From Aquarana catesbeiana (taxonomy: Eukaryota > Chordata > Amphibia > Anura > Ranidae): a stretch of DNA of 64,000 bases. Every line of letters begins with the position of its first letter. Position 1 is the first letter of the stretch. The translations under genes were made by a program, and so were the position numbers. Under the pieces are notes generated by a model. That model saw only the letters and a list, made by a program, of their open reading frames with translations, had not been told where the DNA came from and ran no database searches. The stretch is taken from positions 360,310,676 to 360,374,675 of the forward strand of contig NC_133328.1 in NCBI RefSeq assembly GCF_042186555.1, in the 5' to 3' direction. Below are positions 12,045 to 23,724 of the stretch, in pieces.

Positions 12045-12422
12045 CCTGTGTCTTCCTCCAGCTCCCCACCTCTTTCTGTGGCTCCCGGTGCCCTTCTGCG
12101 GCTCCTGACCTCCTCCTGCAGCTCCCTGTGTCTTCCTCCAGCTCCCCACCTCCACCTGTGGCTCCCCGTGTCTTCCTCTGGCTCCCCACCTGCGGCTTCC
12201 GGTGCCCTCATGCAGCTCCCCACCTCCTCATGTGGCTCCCTGTGTCTTCCTCCAGCTTCCCATGTCTTCCTCTGCCTCTCTACCTCCACCTGTGGCTCCC
12301 GGTGTCCTCCTGCAGCTCCCTATTTCTTCCTCCGGCTCCCCACCTCCACCTGTGGCTCCCAGTGTCCTCCTGTGGCTCCCTGTGCCTTCCTCCGGCTCCC
12401 CACCTCCTCCTCTGCTCCCCCA
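12045..12422. repeat. pyrimidine-rich VNTR
   Basis: Imperfect tandem units are built from (T/C)GTGTCTTCCTCC(A/G)GCTCCCCACCTCC and CCTGTGGCTCCC blocks, with a basic step near 18 bp and higher-order units of about 36-48 bp. All three forward frames stay open because the units lack stops, which produces apparent Pro/Ser-rich open frames. I do not regard these as genes. Confidence 0.9.
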
Positions 12423-13396
12423 CCATGTCCTAGATCTGTCAGGATGGAGAGTGGAGGAAGGAGCCCGTATATACTATGTCATTTACCAGCCCCTTCCTTT
12501 TCTGAATGAACAGTCAGTGATCACTGCCTCTGTCCATTCATAACTGAGCATCGTAATCTGTGTTTACAATGCCTCCGTTTATGAATAGACAGGAGCTTCT
12601 GTCTCCTGTCCATTCATTTTCAGTGCAACTGAGGCTTCAGAGAAAGAATCTGGGGAAACTGTGTCCTCAGTCCCTTTGCCTGTCTCAAAGAGAGATGTCG
12701 ATGTTTAGACCCCTGATATCTCACCAAAGCCCCCCCAACAGGACTGATAAAAAAATGAAAGAATTGTAATATATAAATAATTAAAAATTAAATTGTAAAA
12801 ATAATAAAAAAAAATAAAATAAAAAAGCCACTGACACCATCCACTCCCCCCCAAAAAATAAATAAAAATAGTGATGGGGAAAGATCAGCTAGAGCAAAAC
12901 CATATGGCATGCTAGGGACTAGTCATTTGATCTGTGCTGCTTTTTTGGGCACAGATTTCTGACGTCAGTTCCTCTTTAAACAACATGGGAGCACTTAGAG
13001 CACTATTTGCTGAGCTTACACTGCAATATCCTCATTGTTGTAGCAGAGTCCTGGCCTGTGCTTTTTGTCTTTAATAAATGGAGCCTAGCCTTGCTTTTTA
13101 AAATTGCCCTGCTGCTGGTTAATTGCTGTATTGTCTGTGGTTTCATATGTTTTTAAGTAAAACCACTACCTGGGCTTTTTGTCTGTAGTTAATATGGGAC
13201 TAAAATAGTTTTTTAAATTTTCCTCCTGCTGGCTAATTTTAAACTGCTGTGTCTTCTGCAAGAGAATTTGTACTCTGCATGGGAATTTTACCTTAGTTTG
13301 GTAAAGTGGTAAAAATTCACTTTATGAAGAGAAGTCAAATGTGTAAAGAAAATAATTTTAAAAAACTGTATTTTTGCATGCATAATAATGAATTAT
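12423..13396. other. no gene seen
   Basis: An A-rich stretch (12760-12870) lies inside otherwise featureless sequence. Confidence 0.5.
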
Positions 13397-13511
13397 AGAA
13401 GTCAACATAGCTTCCCCACATTCATTAGACTAAGGAAAAAATGTCCTTGCAAAGTGAACAGCATATTTGTCTTAATTTCTTACAATATATCTTTAAAGTG
13501 GAGCTCCACCC
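13397..13511 (+). repeat. 115-bp direct repeat, copy A
   Basis: The block runs from AGAAGTCAACATAG through CACATTCATTAGACTAAGG to TTTAAAGTGGAGCTCCACCC. A second copy begins at 13754, with about seven differences. Confidence 0.93.
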
Positions 13512-13753
13512 CATGCAACACTCCATGTGTTGCATGCCTCCAGTAGTGGTGATTTAACACATTCAGTATTAGTATATTGAAGGTATCCATTTCATATATG
13601 TTCACTGCTGATATGTACACTATTTTTTATTTATTGTCGGTATCATTTATCACCATTTATATGTAATACCACACATTTTCACTGCTTCAATAGTAGTCTG
13701 TGCACCTTATTAGGAAGTTAATTGTAGCGCACTATTGTTTGTCTTATCAGAAC

Positions 13754-13869
13754 AGAAGTCAACACAGCTTTCCCACATTCATTAGACTAAGGCGAAAAAT
13801 GTCCTTGCAAAGTGAACAGTATATTTGTCTTAATTTCTTACAATATATCTTTAAAGTGGAGCTACACCC
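13754..13869 (+). repeat. 115-bp direct repeat, copy B
   Basis: This is the second copy of the block at 13397-13511, offset by 357 bp. The intervening 242 bp (13512-13753) is not repeated. After copy B the sequence continues as AAAAGGGGAAGTTTCAC, which looks like the natural continuation of the GTGGAGCTCCACCC repeat. Copy A may therefore be the interrupted one. Confidence 0.93.
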
Positions 13870-14399
13870 AAAAGGGGAAGTTTCACTTTAAGGCCAACTC
13901 ATCCCCCGCTCCTCTCAAAGAATTTGCACTTTTGAGGAGTGGGGGGCGGGGAGCAGATACCCTATTTTGACAGATACTTGCTCCCACTTCTGCTCCGACT
14001 GCCTAGGTGATCGTAAGTGGAAGTTCTCCTCCTTCCCCACCTCCAGTCTACTGGGTCATGTGATAGGTCCAAGAAGACTGTTGGACCATTCACAATGTGC
14101 AGCACTACATGAGAAGTGGGTGCCTGGCTGTGAAGCCACAAGCTGTCACAGATGGGTGCCCACAGTTAAGATCCTGGCGCAGAGGAAAGAAAAGAGCAGG
14201 TGGAACGTCTGGGTGAGTATACTGCTGAATCGAGGGGCAGGTTAGTGGTTGTTTTTTAAAAGTCAGCCACTACAGTTTTTTAGCTGCTGACGTTTAATTT
14301 TTTCACAGATAACTGGAGCTCCTGTTTAATACATTTTTAACAACAAGTACTGAAAAGTACAAGGAATAGATCACATATATTTATGTCAAAAGCTACAGG
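13870..14399. other. no gene seen; one short hairpin
   Basis: A stem formed by AAAAGTCAGC and GCTGACGTTT (about 14258-14300) surrounds CACTACAGTTTTTTA. Otherwise there is nothing recognisable. Confidence 0.5.
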
Positions 14400-16870
14400 A
14401 ATACATGAGGTATTAGTCTTAATGGACTAAGATAAAAGATAGATGTATATATTTCAATAAATCCTCAACTTATTAAGACCCTGTAAAGGTGGACATAAGG
14501 AGGAGGAAGGGGAGATGAAGGATATTAGACAATGTGAATGAGTTGAGGAAAGGGGGACAGGCAGGTTGAGGAGAAACAAGGGAGTAAACAAGATAATAAA
14601 CATACGTTAAATCTATAACTATTGCCAGTTTTACATTAATTTCACATATGTGTTATTCTTAAATGCGAAAGTGCATTCCATAGAACAGTTTTCATTAGTA
14701 TCTTGTATGATATCCTCAATCAGTGGGGGAGCGGTTTGCTTCCACGTTCTAGCTATTTCGAGTTTGGCTGCCAGTCATAAATGGGTGATTGAAGTTCTTT
14801 GGGAAAAATTTAATTTGTACATTGGTGTGGAGTAATTTAATTTCTATCGGAGGGGTTCTAATTGTTTCAGTAATCTCCACAATCAAAATGAATACTCTAT
14901 TCCAAAAAGAACAATGGGGTTTATACTACCAGAAAATATGATCCAGTTTTTCCAGCAAGATAGGAAATGGGATTTGTTCATTTTAAATAGTTCAAATGGC
15001 ATAAGATATCATCAATGTATAATTTGTTGTGCCATTTACCAGTGGCTGATGCAATGTGTTGACTGGTGTATAGAATTGAGGCTTTATTCCATTGTATTGA
15101 AGAAAGTTGTGTACGTTATGTGAGTGCCTTTCCCAAATAATTGTAGTATAAGGTTATCCCTTTATAAAGAAATAGAGAATTGTGAATATAATTTAAAATG
15201 TGTACATCTGTTTCTATTGATAAGGTGATCAAATGTTCAGGGGTGGACTGATAACTCATGGGGCCTCCGGGCAATAGGAGATTATGGGGCCCCCAGGCAA
15301 TCAGAGATTATGGGGCCACACAGTATACACACACACAGTATACAATCACACAGTATACACATTCATGTACACACAGTATACACAGACAGATGTAAAAAAA
15401 AAAAACAAATTTATACATACTGTCCCTGGTTTTACTGAGGCTGGCAACCCTGATGGGGCCCCCTAGTGGCCCAGGGCCCTCGGGCAGTGCCCGAGTGGCT
15501 CAATGGTCAGTCCGCCCCTGCAAATGTTTTAAGAGAATTGTTAAAATATAAGTCATAGATATGTATGATACCTTTATTAAGCCATATGCACATATCAGGT
15601 CAGGCATAAAATATTTAAGAGAGATTAGTTGAGTAATCACTTTAAAGGCTTAATGAGTATCACGAGGGGGGATTGATTGAGTTGTTTTAGTATTTAGTGA
15701 CATGGAATAGGTTTGGTGAACACAAGAAAATATGAATAGTCAAGTTCAGATGCATGTTTATACCACCAAATATCAAACAAATCATGTGTGTAGAAATTTA
15801 GATTAGGAAGGTGGGTGCCTTGTAGATTTAAATATTGAGTCAAGGGTAGGATTGGGAATTGTATTAAAATATTCTCCTATAAGCAAAATTCCTTGCTGGA
15901 GTTTGCAGATTTTTTAAGGTCACCGTGGAAACTTATCTATCCTACACTTTAGCCCTTAAGGGCAAACAGAGAAAATTATGTCCATTCGGATCAAACCTTA
16001 TTTGGCAATTTCTTGATAGGCAGGGATACATCAGGTAGAGTGATAGTCCAGTTTGTAAGGAGTTGTAGAACAGCTACCAGAGAGGAAATGGTTGCAACCT
16101 TGCCAAGATGAAAGATTGCAAATTACATCAGATAACCCTACTTGTATGGCATCTGAGGATTCCTAAGTGCTTTGGTCAGGGGCAAGAAAGGCTTTGTGTT
16201 TTGAATTTCATATTGACAAAGATCCAAATATAGATTCCCTGGAATCTCTTAAGAAGGGGCATGTTTTTCCTGGAAGCAACCATTGCCATTTTGTTGACAT
16301 GGAAGAAATGAATCTTAGTCAGAACATCTCTGGGTATACGTTATGACAAAAACTGAGGTGCAGGAAGGTGGTGTACTTGATTGGTAATCCGTTTATGATC
16401 TTTTGACTGAGGAACTAGAGAATGGTTGTTGAAGGTATTCTGTGAGCTCAGTAATCAGCAATCTTCCAAATCTGCAAGTTTAATTGTCATTTAGTCATTT
16501 TCCTCAAAGGCAATCACTGGGTCATTATGAGCAGTAGAATATTTTGTTTCCCAAAGTTTTGGATTGTATTATTTAATTTGCCAAGTATTTTAGCCATATC
16601 ATGATGGGGCATTGAAGTGGGAAATCTGTATGTGGTAAGGAATCTAGCAACTTGTAATTAGCCTTTTCAATTTTAGTATCAAATATCAAGTCAGAGAAAG
16701 AGGCTTCACCTAATCCTAGGGGATGTCAATTTCATTGCTTGGTTTCTGGTCTGTTCCTTTCGAGAGCATGATGGATAGAGAAAGCGAGCGCTGAGTAGCG
16801 CGGCCAGCACAGAAGCTAATGCCATCTTGTTGATCTTACATCGAGGCTGCTGGGGAAAAGTCCATCAGTT
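14400..16870 (-). pseudogene. dead L1-type LINE on the minus strand, interrupted by a MITE
   Basis: Read on the minus strand from about 16870, the copy starts with a 5' region and an ORF1-like start near 16765. An endonuclease segment near 15900-15700 resembles L1 APE (an IG.YFNTIPNPTLDS block, standing for GDFN..., followed by YS.FL.F). The far 3' part (15230-14640) ends in an N-C-S-M-E-C/Y-T-F-A-like block followed by a short 3' UTR. Reverse transcriptase is absent, so the centre is deleted. Stops occur throughout. The hAT MITE at 15238-15520 splits the remnant. Assignment rests on weak, fragmentary translation. Confidence 0.6.
15238..15520. mobile_element. 283-bp hAT-type MITE with perfect 8-bp TSD
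   Basis: The terminal inverted repeats are CAGGGGTGGACTGA and TCAGTCCGCCCCTG. The flanking 8-bp direct repeats CAAATGTT (15230-15237 and 15521-15528) are identical. Length-8 duplications with CAGGG-type ends are the hAT signature. The interior holds GGGGCC-rich and ACACAGTATACAC repeats and no gene. The element sits inside the dead minus-strand L1. Confidence 0.95.
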
Positions 16871-17021
16871 TAAAGGTAGCTTCTTTCTGCCTCCTTTTAG
16901 TCTGATGCCAGGGACTAATCTGAGTCTGAAAAATGAAATTGAAGGACTAATGTCACTGTTATGCCAATTGTAGAGGCACACTGAGCTCAGTTTGTAAGTG
17001 GCCATCATCCTTGCTGTCTAC

Positions 17022-20000
17022 GTAGGGATGAGCCAAACACCCTCCTGTTCGGTTCGCACCAGAACATGCGAACAGGCAAAAAATTTGTTCGAACACGCGA
17101 ACACCGTTAAAGTCTAGGGGACATGAACATGAATAATCAAAAGTGCTAATTTTAAAGGCTTATATGCAAGTTATTGTCATAAAAAGTGTTTGGGGACCTA
17201 GGTCCTGCCCCAGGGGACATGGATCAATGCAAAAAAACGTTTTAAAAACGGCAGTTTTTTCGGGAACAGTGATTTTAATAATGCTTAAAGTGAAACAATA
17301 AAAGTGTAATATTCCTTTAAATTTCGTACCTGGGGGGTGTCTATAGTATGCCTGTAAAGGGGCGCATGTTTCCCGTGTTTAGAACAGTCTGACAGTAAAA
17401 TGACATTTCAAAGAAAAAAAAGTCATTTAAAACTACTCGTGGCTATTAATGAATTAACAATCCGACAATACACATAAAAGTTCATTCATAAAAACGGCAT
17501 TGGAATTCCCCACAGGTGAACCCCGAACCAAAATTAAAAAGACCCTTCAGGTCTGGTATGGATTTTAAGGGAAACCCCGCTCCAAAATTTTTTAAAAAAT
17601 GGCGTGGGGTCCCCCCAAAAATCCATACCAGACCCTTATCCGAGCACGCAACCTGGCAGGCCGCAGGAAAAGGGGGGGATGAGAGAACGCCCCCCCTCCT
17701 GAACCATACCAGGCCACATGCCCTCAACATTGGGAGGGTGCTTTGGGGTAGCCCCCCAAAACACCTTGTCCCAATGTTGATGGGGACAAGGGCCTCTTTC
17801 CCACAAGCCTTGACCAGTGGTTGTGGGGGTCTGCGGGCGCGATGGGCTTATCGGAATATGGATGCCCCCTTTAACAAGGGGACCCCCAGATCCCAGTCCT
17901 CCCCCTGTGTGAAATGGTAAGGGGGTACAAAAATACCCCTACCATTTCACAAAAAAGTGTCAAAAATGTTAAAAATTACAAGAGACAGTTTTTGACAATT
18001 CCTTTATTCAAATGCTTCTTCTTTCTTGTATCTTCTTTCTTCTATCTTCTATCTTCCTTCGGTTTCTTCCTCTATCTTCTTCTTCTTCTGGTTCTTCCTC
18101 TGGTGTTCTCGTCCGGCATCTTCCTCCATGGCACCGGCATCTTCTTCCCTTCTTCTTCTCGGGCTGCTCCGCATCCACCATGATGGGAGGCTCCATCTGT
18201 GTCACCCCTCTCTTCTTCTGACGGTTCTTAACCACTTCCCGACAGGCGCACACCGATGTACGTTGGCAGAATGACACGGCTGGGCAAATGGACTTACAGG
18301 TACGTCCATTTAAATTCCCCGCCGTGCCATTGCGTGCGCACGCCGGCCGGGAGCTCAGTGAGGTGGGTCGCGGGTCCCGCGGACTTGATCGCCCTGGGGA
18401 TAGCCACGATCACCTCACGAAGAGGACGAACGGGGAGATGCTGATGTAAACAGCATCTCCCCGTTCTGCCTAGTGACAAGTGTCACTGATCACAGCTCCC
18501 TGTCATCGGGAGCAGTGATCAGCGTATGACACACACAGCCCATCCCCCTACAGTTAGAATCAATCCCCTAGGACATACTTAACCCCTCCCTGCCCCCTAG
18601 TGGTTAACCCCTTCACTGCCAGTGTCATTTACACAGTAATCAGTGCATTTTTAATCACACTGATTGCTGTATAAATGACAATGGTCCCAAAAATGTGTCA
18701 AAAATGTCCAACATGTCTGCCATAATGTCACAGTCACAATAAAAATTGCTGATCGCCGCCATTACTAGTAAAAAAAAAAATTATTAATAAAAATGCCATA
18801 GAACTATCCCCTATTTTGTAAACGCTATAACGTTTGCGCAAACAAATCAATACACGCTTATTGTGATTTTTTTTTACCAAAAATATGTAGAGGAATACGA
18901 TCGGCCTAAATTGAGGAAAAAAAATGTTTTTTTTATATATATTTTTGGGGGATATTTAATATAGCAAAATGTAAAAAATAATGCGTTTTTTTCAAAATTG
19001 TCGTTCTTATTTTGTTTATAGCGCAAAAAATAAAAATCCCAGAGGTGATCAAATACCACCAAAAGAAAGCTCTATTTGTGGGAAAAAAAAGGACGTCAAT
19101 TTTGTTTGAGAGCCATGTCGCACGACCGCGCAATTGTCAGTTAAAGCAACGCAGTGCCAAATCGCAAAAAGTGCTCTGGTCAGGAAGGGGGTAAAATCTT
19201 CCAGAGCTGAAGCGGTTAAATAATGGAGGGCGGGGCCACCCGGTGACCCCGCCCCCCTCTGAAGCACGGTGACTTCCCTGTCCGCCCCCCTCTGACGTCA
19301 TGGGGAATGCCACAGGGAAGTCCCCGTCAAGTCCCCGTACGTCAGAGGGGGCGGGGTCACTGGGTGGCCCCGCCCTCCGTTATTTAAGAACCATCAGAAC
19401 AGGAGAAGCGTCACACAGCGGGAGCCTCCCATCATGGTGGATGCGGAGAAGCCCGAGAAGAAGAAGGGAAGAATACGCCGGCGCCGCGGAGGAAGATGCT
19501 GAACGAGAACACCGGAGGAAGAACCAGAAGAACCAGAAGAAGAAGAAGATGGAGAAGAAACCGAAGGAAGATAGAAGATAGAAGAAAGAAGAAGCAATTA
19601 AATAAAGGAATTGTCAAAAACTGTCTCTTGTCATTTTTAACATTTTTGACACTTTTTTTGTGAAATGGTAGGGCCCTTACCATTTCACACAGGGGGGAGG
19701 GCCGGGATCTGGGGGTCCCCTTGTTAAAGGGGGCTTCCAGATTCTGATAAGCCCTCCGCCCGCAGACCCCCACAACCACCAGGCAAGGGTTGTGGGGATG
19801 AGGCCCGTGTCCCCATCAACATGGGGACAAGGTGTTTTGGGGGCTACCCCAAAACACCCTCCCAATGTTGAGGGCATGTGGACTGGTACGGTTCAGGAGG
19901 GGGGTGCTCTCTCGTCCCCCCCTCTTTTCCTGTGGCCTGCCAGGTTGCATGCTCGGATAAGGGTCTGGTATGGATTTTTGGGGATATCCCACGCCATTTT

Positions 20001-20725
20001 TTTTAAACATTTTGGTGCGGGGCTCCCCTTAAAATCCATACCAGACCTGAAGGGTCTGGTATAGATTTTGAGGGGGACCCCAGCCATTTTTTTTTTTTTT
20101 TGGCCGGAGTTACCCTTAATATCCATACCAGACCTGAAGGGCCTGGTATGGAATTTAGGGGGACGCCCTACGTAATTTTTTAAAAAATTTTGGTTCGGGG
20201 TTCCCCTGTGGGGAATTCCAATGCCGTTTTTATCAATGAACTTTTATGTGTATTGTTGGACCGGCAATTCATTAATAGCCACAAGTAGTTTTAAATGACT
20301 TTTTTTCCTTTGAAATGTCATTTTGCTGTCAGACTGTTCTAAACACGGGAAACATGTGCCCCTTTACAGGCATACTATAGACACCCCCCAGCTACGAAAT
20401 TTAAAGGAATATTACACTTTTATTGTTTCACTTTAAGCATTATTAAAAGCACTGCTCCTAAAAAAGGCAGTTTTTAAAACTTTTTTTGCATTGATCCATG
20501 TCCCCTGGGGCAGGGCCCAGGTCCCCAAAAACTTTTTATGACAATAACTTGCATATAAGCCTTTAAAATCAGCACTTTTGATTTCTCCCATAGACTTTTA
20601 AAGGGTGTTCCACGGCTTTCGAATTTGCCGCGAACACCCCAAATTGTTCGCTGTTCAGCGAACTGGCGAACAGCTGATGTTCGAGTCGAACATGAGTTTG
20701 ACTCGAACTCGAAGCTCATCCCTAC
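17022..20725. mobile_element. 3.7-kb fold-back hAT-like element with >1-kb inverted arms
   Basis: Ends are GTAGGGATGAGC and GCTCATCCCTAC. The left arm 17022-18227 and right arm about 19382-20725 are inverted copies. Matching blocks include the GGGGACATGG(A)TCAATGCA region, CATACTATAGACACCCCCCAG, the AATTCCCCACAGG box, and a GAAGAA/TTCTTC-rich stretch. The flanks carry TGTCTAC (17015-17021) and TGTCTAG (20726-20732), a plausible degraded target duplication. There is no transposase; open frames within the arms are mirrored on both arms and lack motifs. The loop, about 160 bp, is interrupted by a TTAA element (18232-19215). The right arm is homologous to the terminal part of the hAT element at 5430-6010. 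Confidence 0.85.
18232..19215. mobile_element. TTAA-target element, 984 bp, non-coding
   Basis: The element begins CCACTTCCCGAC and ends GAAGCGG. It is flanked by TTAA on both sides (18228-18231, 19216-19219). The TTAA duplication and short inverted CC(A/G)CTTC ends are the piggyBac signature. The interior has ATCACAGC and TCATTTATAC boxes and a characteristic 3' block (AAATACCACCAAAAGAAAGC, GGTCAGGAAGGGGGTAAAA) also found near 25480-25640 and 60610-60750. It encodes nothing recognisable. Removing it restores a continuous fold-back loop. Confidence 0.85.
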
Positions 20726-20732
20726 TGTCTAG

Positions 20733-20905
20733 CCACTCCACCCCTTATTTTCAAAAAAGTGAGCGGTCACTTGAGCGCTGAGAGGCGCTCTGAAATAAGG
20801 TAAAGAAAGGCATTTTTTTTATAAAGCACAGACACTGGGGCACCTGTGATTATTAAACACAGAGGATTGTTTAAAGGCAAGACAGTGACTTAACAACCAC
20901 TTTAA
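20733..20905 (-). repeat. dispersed repeat, also at 39836-39990
   Basis: The minus strand reads CTTAAAGTGGTTGTTAAG, then GTGCCCCAGTGTCT, TTATAAAAA and TTTCAGAGCGCC. The same block order occurs on the plus strand at 39836-39990. The fold-back hAT is inserted at its edge. Confidence 0.75.
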
Positions 20906-21447
20906 GTATATAAGTCTGTAAGGCTTCTTATCTCCAAATTATGTGTCGGTTCCTCAACAATGCTCCTGAATCATGGTCACTGCCTATTTATTCCAAAATG
21001 GTATGATAGCTATATATTTTCTGTCATCCTTTGTCATTCTTTTTTGTTTTGTAAGTACATTCAATGGACACTTCATTAGGTTCACCAAATAGTAAATCTT
21101 GTAGCTGCAGTATATTACATAACTCATACAGGAATGGTCGAAATCTAGTAATTTCTCAAACAATCTTTAAAAAGCAGAAGCTTATTGAACTTTCAGTGTT
21201 TAATGATAGTTGGTGCAAAATTTGGTGGGTCTTATATCTTAGAAACTGCTAATTCTTTATTATTCAATTCACGTACTTCAAGTTTTAGACGGTAGCAGAG
21301 TGAAAAAAGCAAAAATCCAGCAAGTGTCAGTTCTGTGGGAGAAAATGCTGCATTGTACATGTGGAAGGTCACAATTTGGCAAAATTAAGTGAGGTGTATC
21401 TTTTGCATGTATTGCAGAAATATTTGCAACTACTGTATGAGACTACT
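20906..21447. other. no gene seen
   Basis: AT-rich sequence without recognised features. Confidence 0.5.
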
Positions 21448-21705
21448 GGGATTGATTTACTAAAGTCAATTAGGGTGGTCACTTTGCAAGAAAATTTGCC
21501 CCAGAGCTTAGTGAATGTGGTGACGTTTCAATTGGCAAAAAGTACCCAATCATGTACAAGGAAAATAAGAAAAAAAAAGCTGAATTGTTGCTTTTTGCTT
21601 GTACATGATTGAATTGTGGAAGTAAAAAGAGCTTCACCTTATTCACTAAGCCCTGGGGCAAATTGGTTGCAAAGTGAACACGCTATTCATCTTTAGTAAA
21701 TCCAC
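21448..21705. mobile_element. palindromic MITE (TTTACTAAA family)
   Basis: It starts GGGATTGATTTACTAAAG and ends CTTTAGTAAATCCAC. Inner blocks are also inverted: CACTTTGCAAG with GCAAAGTGAAC, CCCAGAGCTTAGTGAAT with ATTCACTAAGCCCTGGGG, and CAATCATGTACAAG with CTTGTACATGATTG. The whole 258 bp folds into one long hairpin. A diverged copy lies at 30838-31092. Confidence 0.9.
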
Positions 21706-21986
21706 TACTACTGAGCCACCATGGACCAAAATCTTTCAGGAAAATGTCCCAGTACCTTGTTAAACCCATGGCATGAATAACTGTGGCTATTAAAAATGGG
21801 TTAAGAAAGGGATCCTGCATTGTACTAGTTCAATATACTTAACCACTTCCTGCCCTTTCGTCATCCTCCCTGAACACACCTTATGTGCAGCCATGCAGGA
21901 ATGCCAATGACAGATCACAGCCTGCTGCCGGTACCATATGATTGCTGTGACCAATCACAGCAGATCACATGACAATTGCAAACAAT

Positions 21987-23144
21987 CAGTGGCAGAACTA
22001 CCACCATAGCGACCCATGCGGGCGCTGTGGGGCCCGCAGCCGAGTAGGGCCCGGCGAGTGGCGTGTAAGTGAGTGGGCGGCGGGTGAGCCGCTGAGCTGC
22101 CTGGCGGCTCACCTGCTCGGCGCTCGTACAGTCACACCGACTGTGCGAGCGGACTCAGCTGGGTGGCTTGGCAGGGGGGATGGATGGGAAGCTGGCAGCT
22201 GGGAGGCTCGGTGGGTGGACTGGCCAATCAGCGGGTGGCGGAGCAGAGAGATGAAATCATCTCTCGCCGCCCAGTGCCGCCCTGCATCCTGGCAGTTCCA
22301 CCCTCACTCACTGTGCAGGCAGCAGAGAGATTGCATCATCTCTCTGCTGCCTGACTCAGACTGGGACACAGAAAGTGACAATCCCCATTCCCCACCTTAG
22401 CAGGAAAGTGACTATCTGTAACTTGTGGCAAGTGGACAATCCTCAATGGGTGGCGGGTGACGTGGCAAGTGGACAATCCGCAACTTGTGGCAAGTGACAA
22501 TCCATAACTTGTGGTAGGTGACGTGGCAAGTGGACAATCTGCAATGTGTGACAGGTGATGTGGAGGGTGACAATCTGTAACTTGTGGCAGGTGACGTGGC
22601 AAGTGGACAATCAGCAATGTGTGACAGGTGATAGTGGACAATCTGTAACTTGTGGCAGGTGACGTGGCAAGTGACAATCCGCAACTTGTGGCAGGTGACA
22701 TGGCAAGCAGACAATCCGCAATGTGTGGCAGGTGACGTGGCAAGTGGACAGTCTGTAACTTGTGGCAGATGAGGTGGCAAGTGGACAATCCGCAATGTGT
22801 GGCAGATGACGTGGCAAGTGATAATCTGCAACGTGTGACAAGTGACAGTCTGCATCTGGTGGCAGGCGACGTGGCAAGTGACACACTCTGGGCTCCCACT
22901 GATTCTGCATTATGGTGAGTTGAACTATTTCATTTTCTATAACAATGTAATAATAGAAATAATGTGTTTCAATCGTCCTGACACCATAACAACCATGGTG
23001 CCGGTTCCCTGATAAATTGCCCCCCAAAAAAACTATTTTCTGGCAGTGCCCCTGCCGAGACTAGACTCTGGACCCGCCCCTGGGTGAGGGTGGGCCCATA
23101 CAACATTTTGCTATGGGGCCCTGTGATTTCTAGTTACGCCCCTG
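21987..23144. mobile_element. 1.16-kb hAT-type non-autonomous element with perfect 8-bp TSD
   Basis: The left end is CAGTGGCAGAACTACCA. The right end, reverse-complemented, is CAGGGGCGTAACTAGAAA. Identical CAAACAAT octamers flank it (21979-21986 and 23145-23152). The GC-rich 5' part (GGGCCCGCAGCCGAGTAGGGCCCGG region) contrasts with the AT-rich host element. The middle is a VNTR (22400-22885). No transposase is encoded. Confidence 0.95.
22400..22885. repeat. GTGGCAAGTGGACAATC VNTR inside the hAT element
   Basis: Units of about 25-60 bp combine (A/T)GTGGCAAGTG(G)ACAATC, GCAA(C/T)(T/G)TGTGGCAGGTGAC and variants. More than ten units give long stop-free minus-strand frames rich in Cys, His and Leu. 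I treat these as a repeat artefact. Confidence 0.92.
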
Positions 23145-23724
23145 CAAACAATGGATGGCTTCCTTTCATGCCATCCATTGTGTACAATTGTGTTGCTAGC
23201 TGTGATTGGCCAGTTTCATTCAGTAAAAATGGTTGCTTAAAATTGTTGCTTATTCAAAATTCATTGGTATAAGCAATAATAATGTGTAAAAAAGAAAAAA
23301 ACCTGATCACTTCCCCAGAGTAGTATAGTGTTACTGTGGTGACACTGTATTGCTCTGGTCAGAGTGTGTTTAAAAAAATCAGAAAAAAATATATATTAAA
23401 AAAAAAAGAAAAAAAAAAGATTATTATTTATTCATCTATACATACTGTCACCAGTCAGTGTCCCTGATGACTACTACACCAGTTATATGATGATGCTGTA
23501 CTGCACTGGTGACAGTATGTTAAAAAAAAAAATAATGGTGAAAAAAACAACTTAAAAAAAACTCACCCTGCCTCTTACTAAATACATTGGACTGTCTACT
23601 TTCCAAAAAGAGGTAATTTGGGGGATATTTGTAATGCCCTGGTGTTTTCCCAGGTGTGCTCCGGGGCCTCAAGAAATGATAATGGCTGTGAGTACCTCAG
23701 GATAGATCAATTTTCAGATACATA

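Noticed and set aside
12015..12543. Pro/Ser-rich forward frames resembling a low-complexity protein
   Set aside because: It is a pyrimidine-rich VNTR open in every forward frame, starting in a Tc1 fragment.
17516..17920. 134-codon frame in the fold-back arm as a gene
   Set aside because: Mirror-image frames occur in the opposite arm. There are no motifs, and it is disrupted in the related segments at 5430-6010 and 39357-39835.
22336..22899. 187-codon Cys/His/Leu-rich minus-strand frame
   Set aside because: It is a translation of the GTGGCAAGTG VNTR. All three frames show the same periodic residues.
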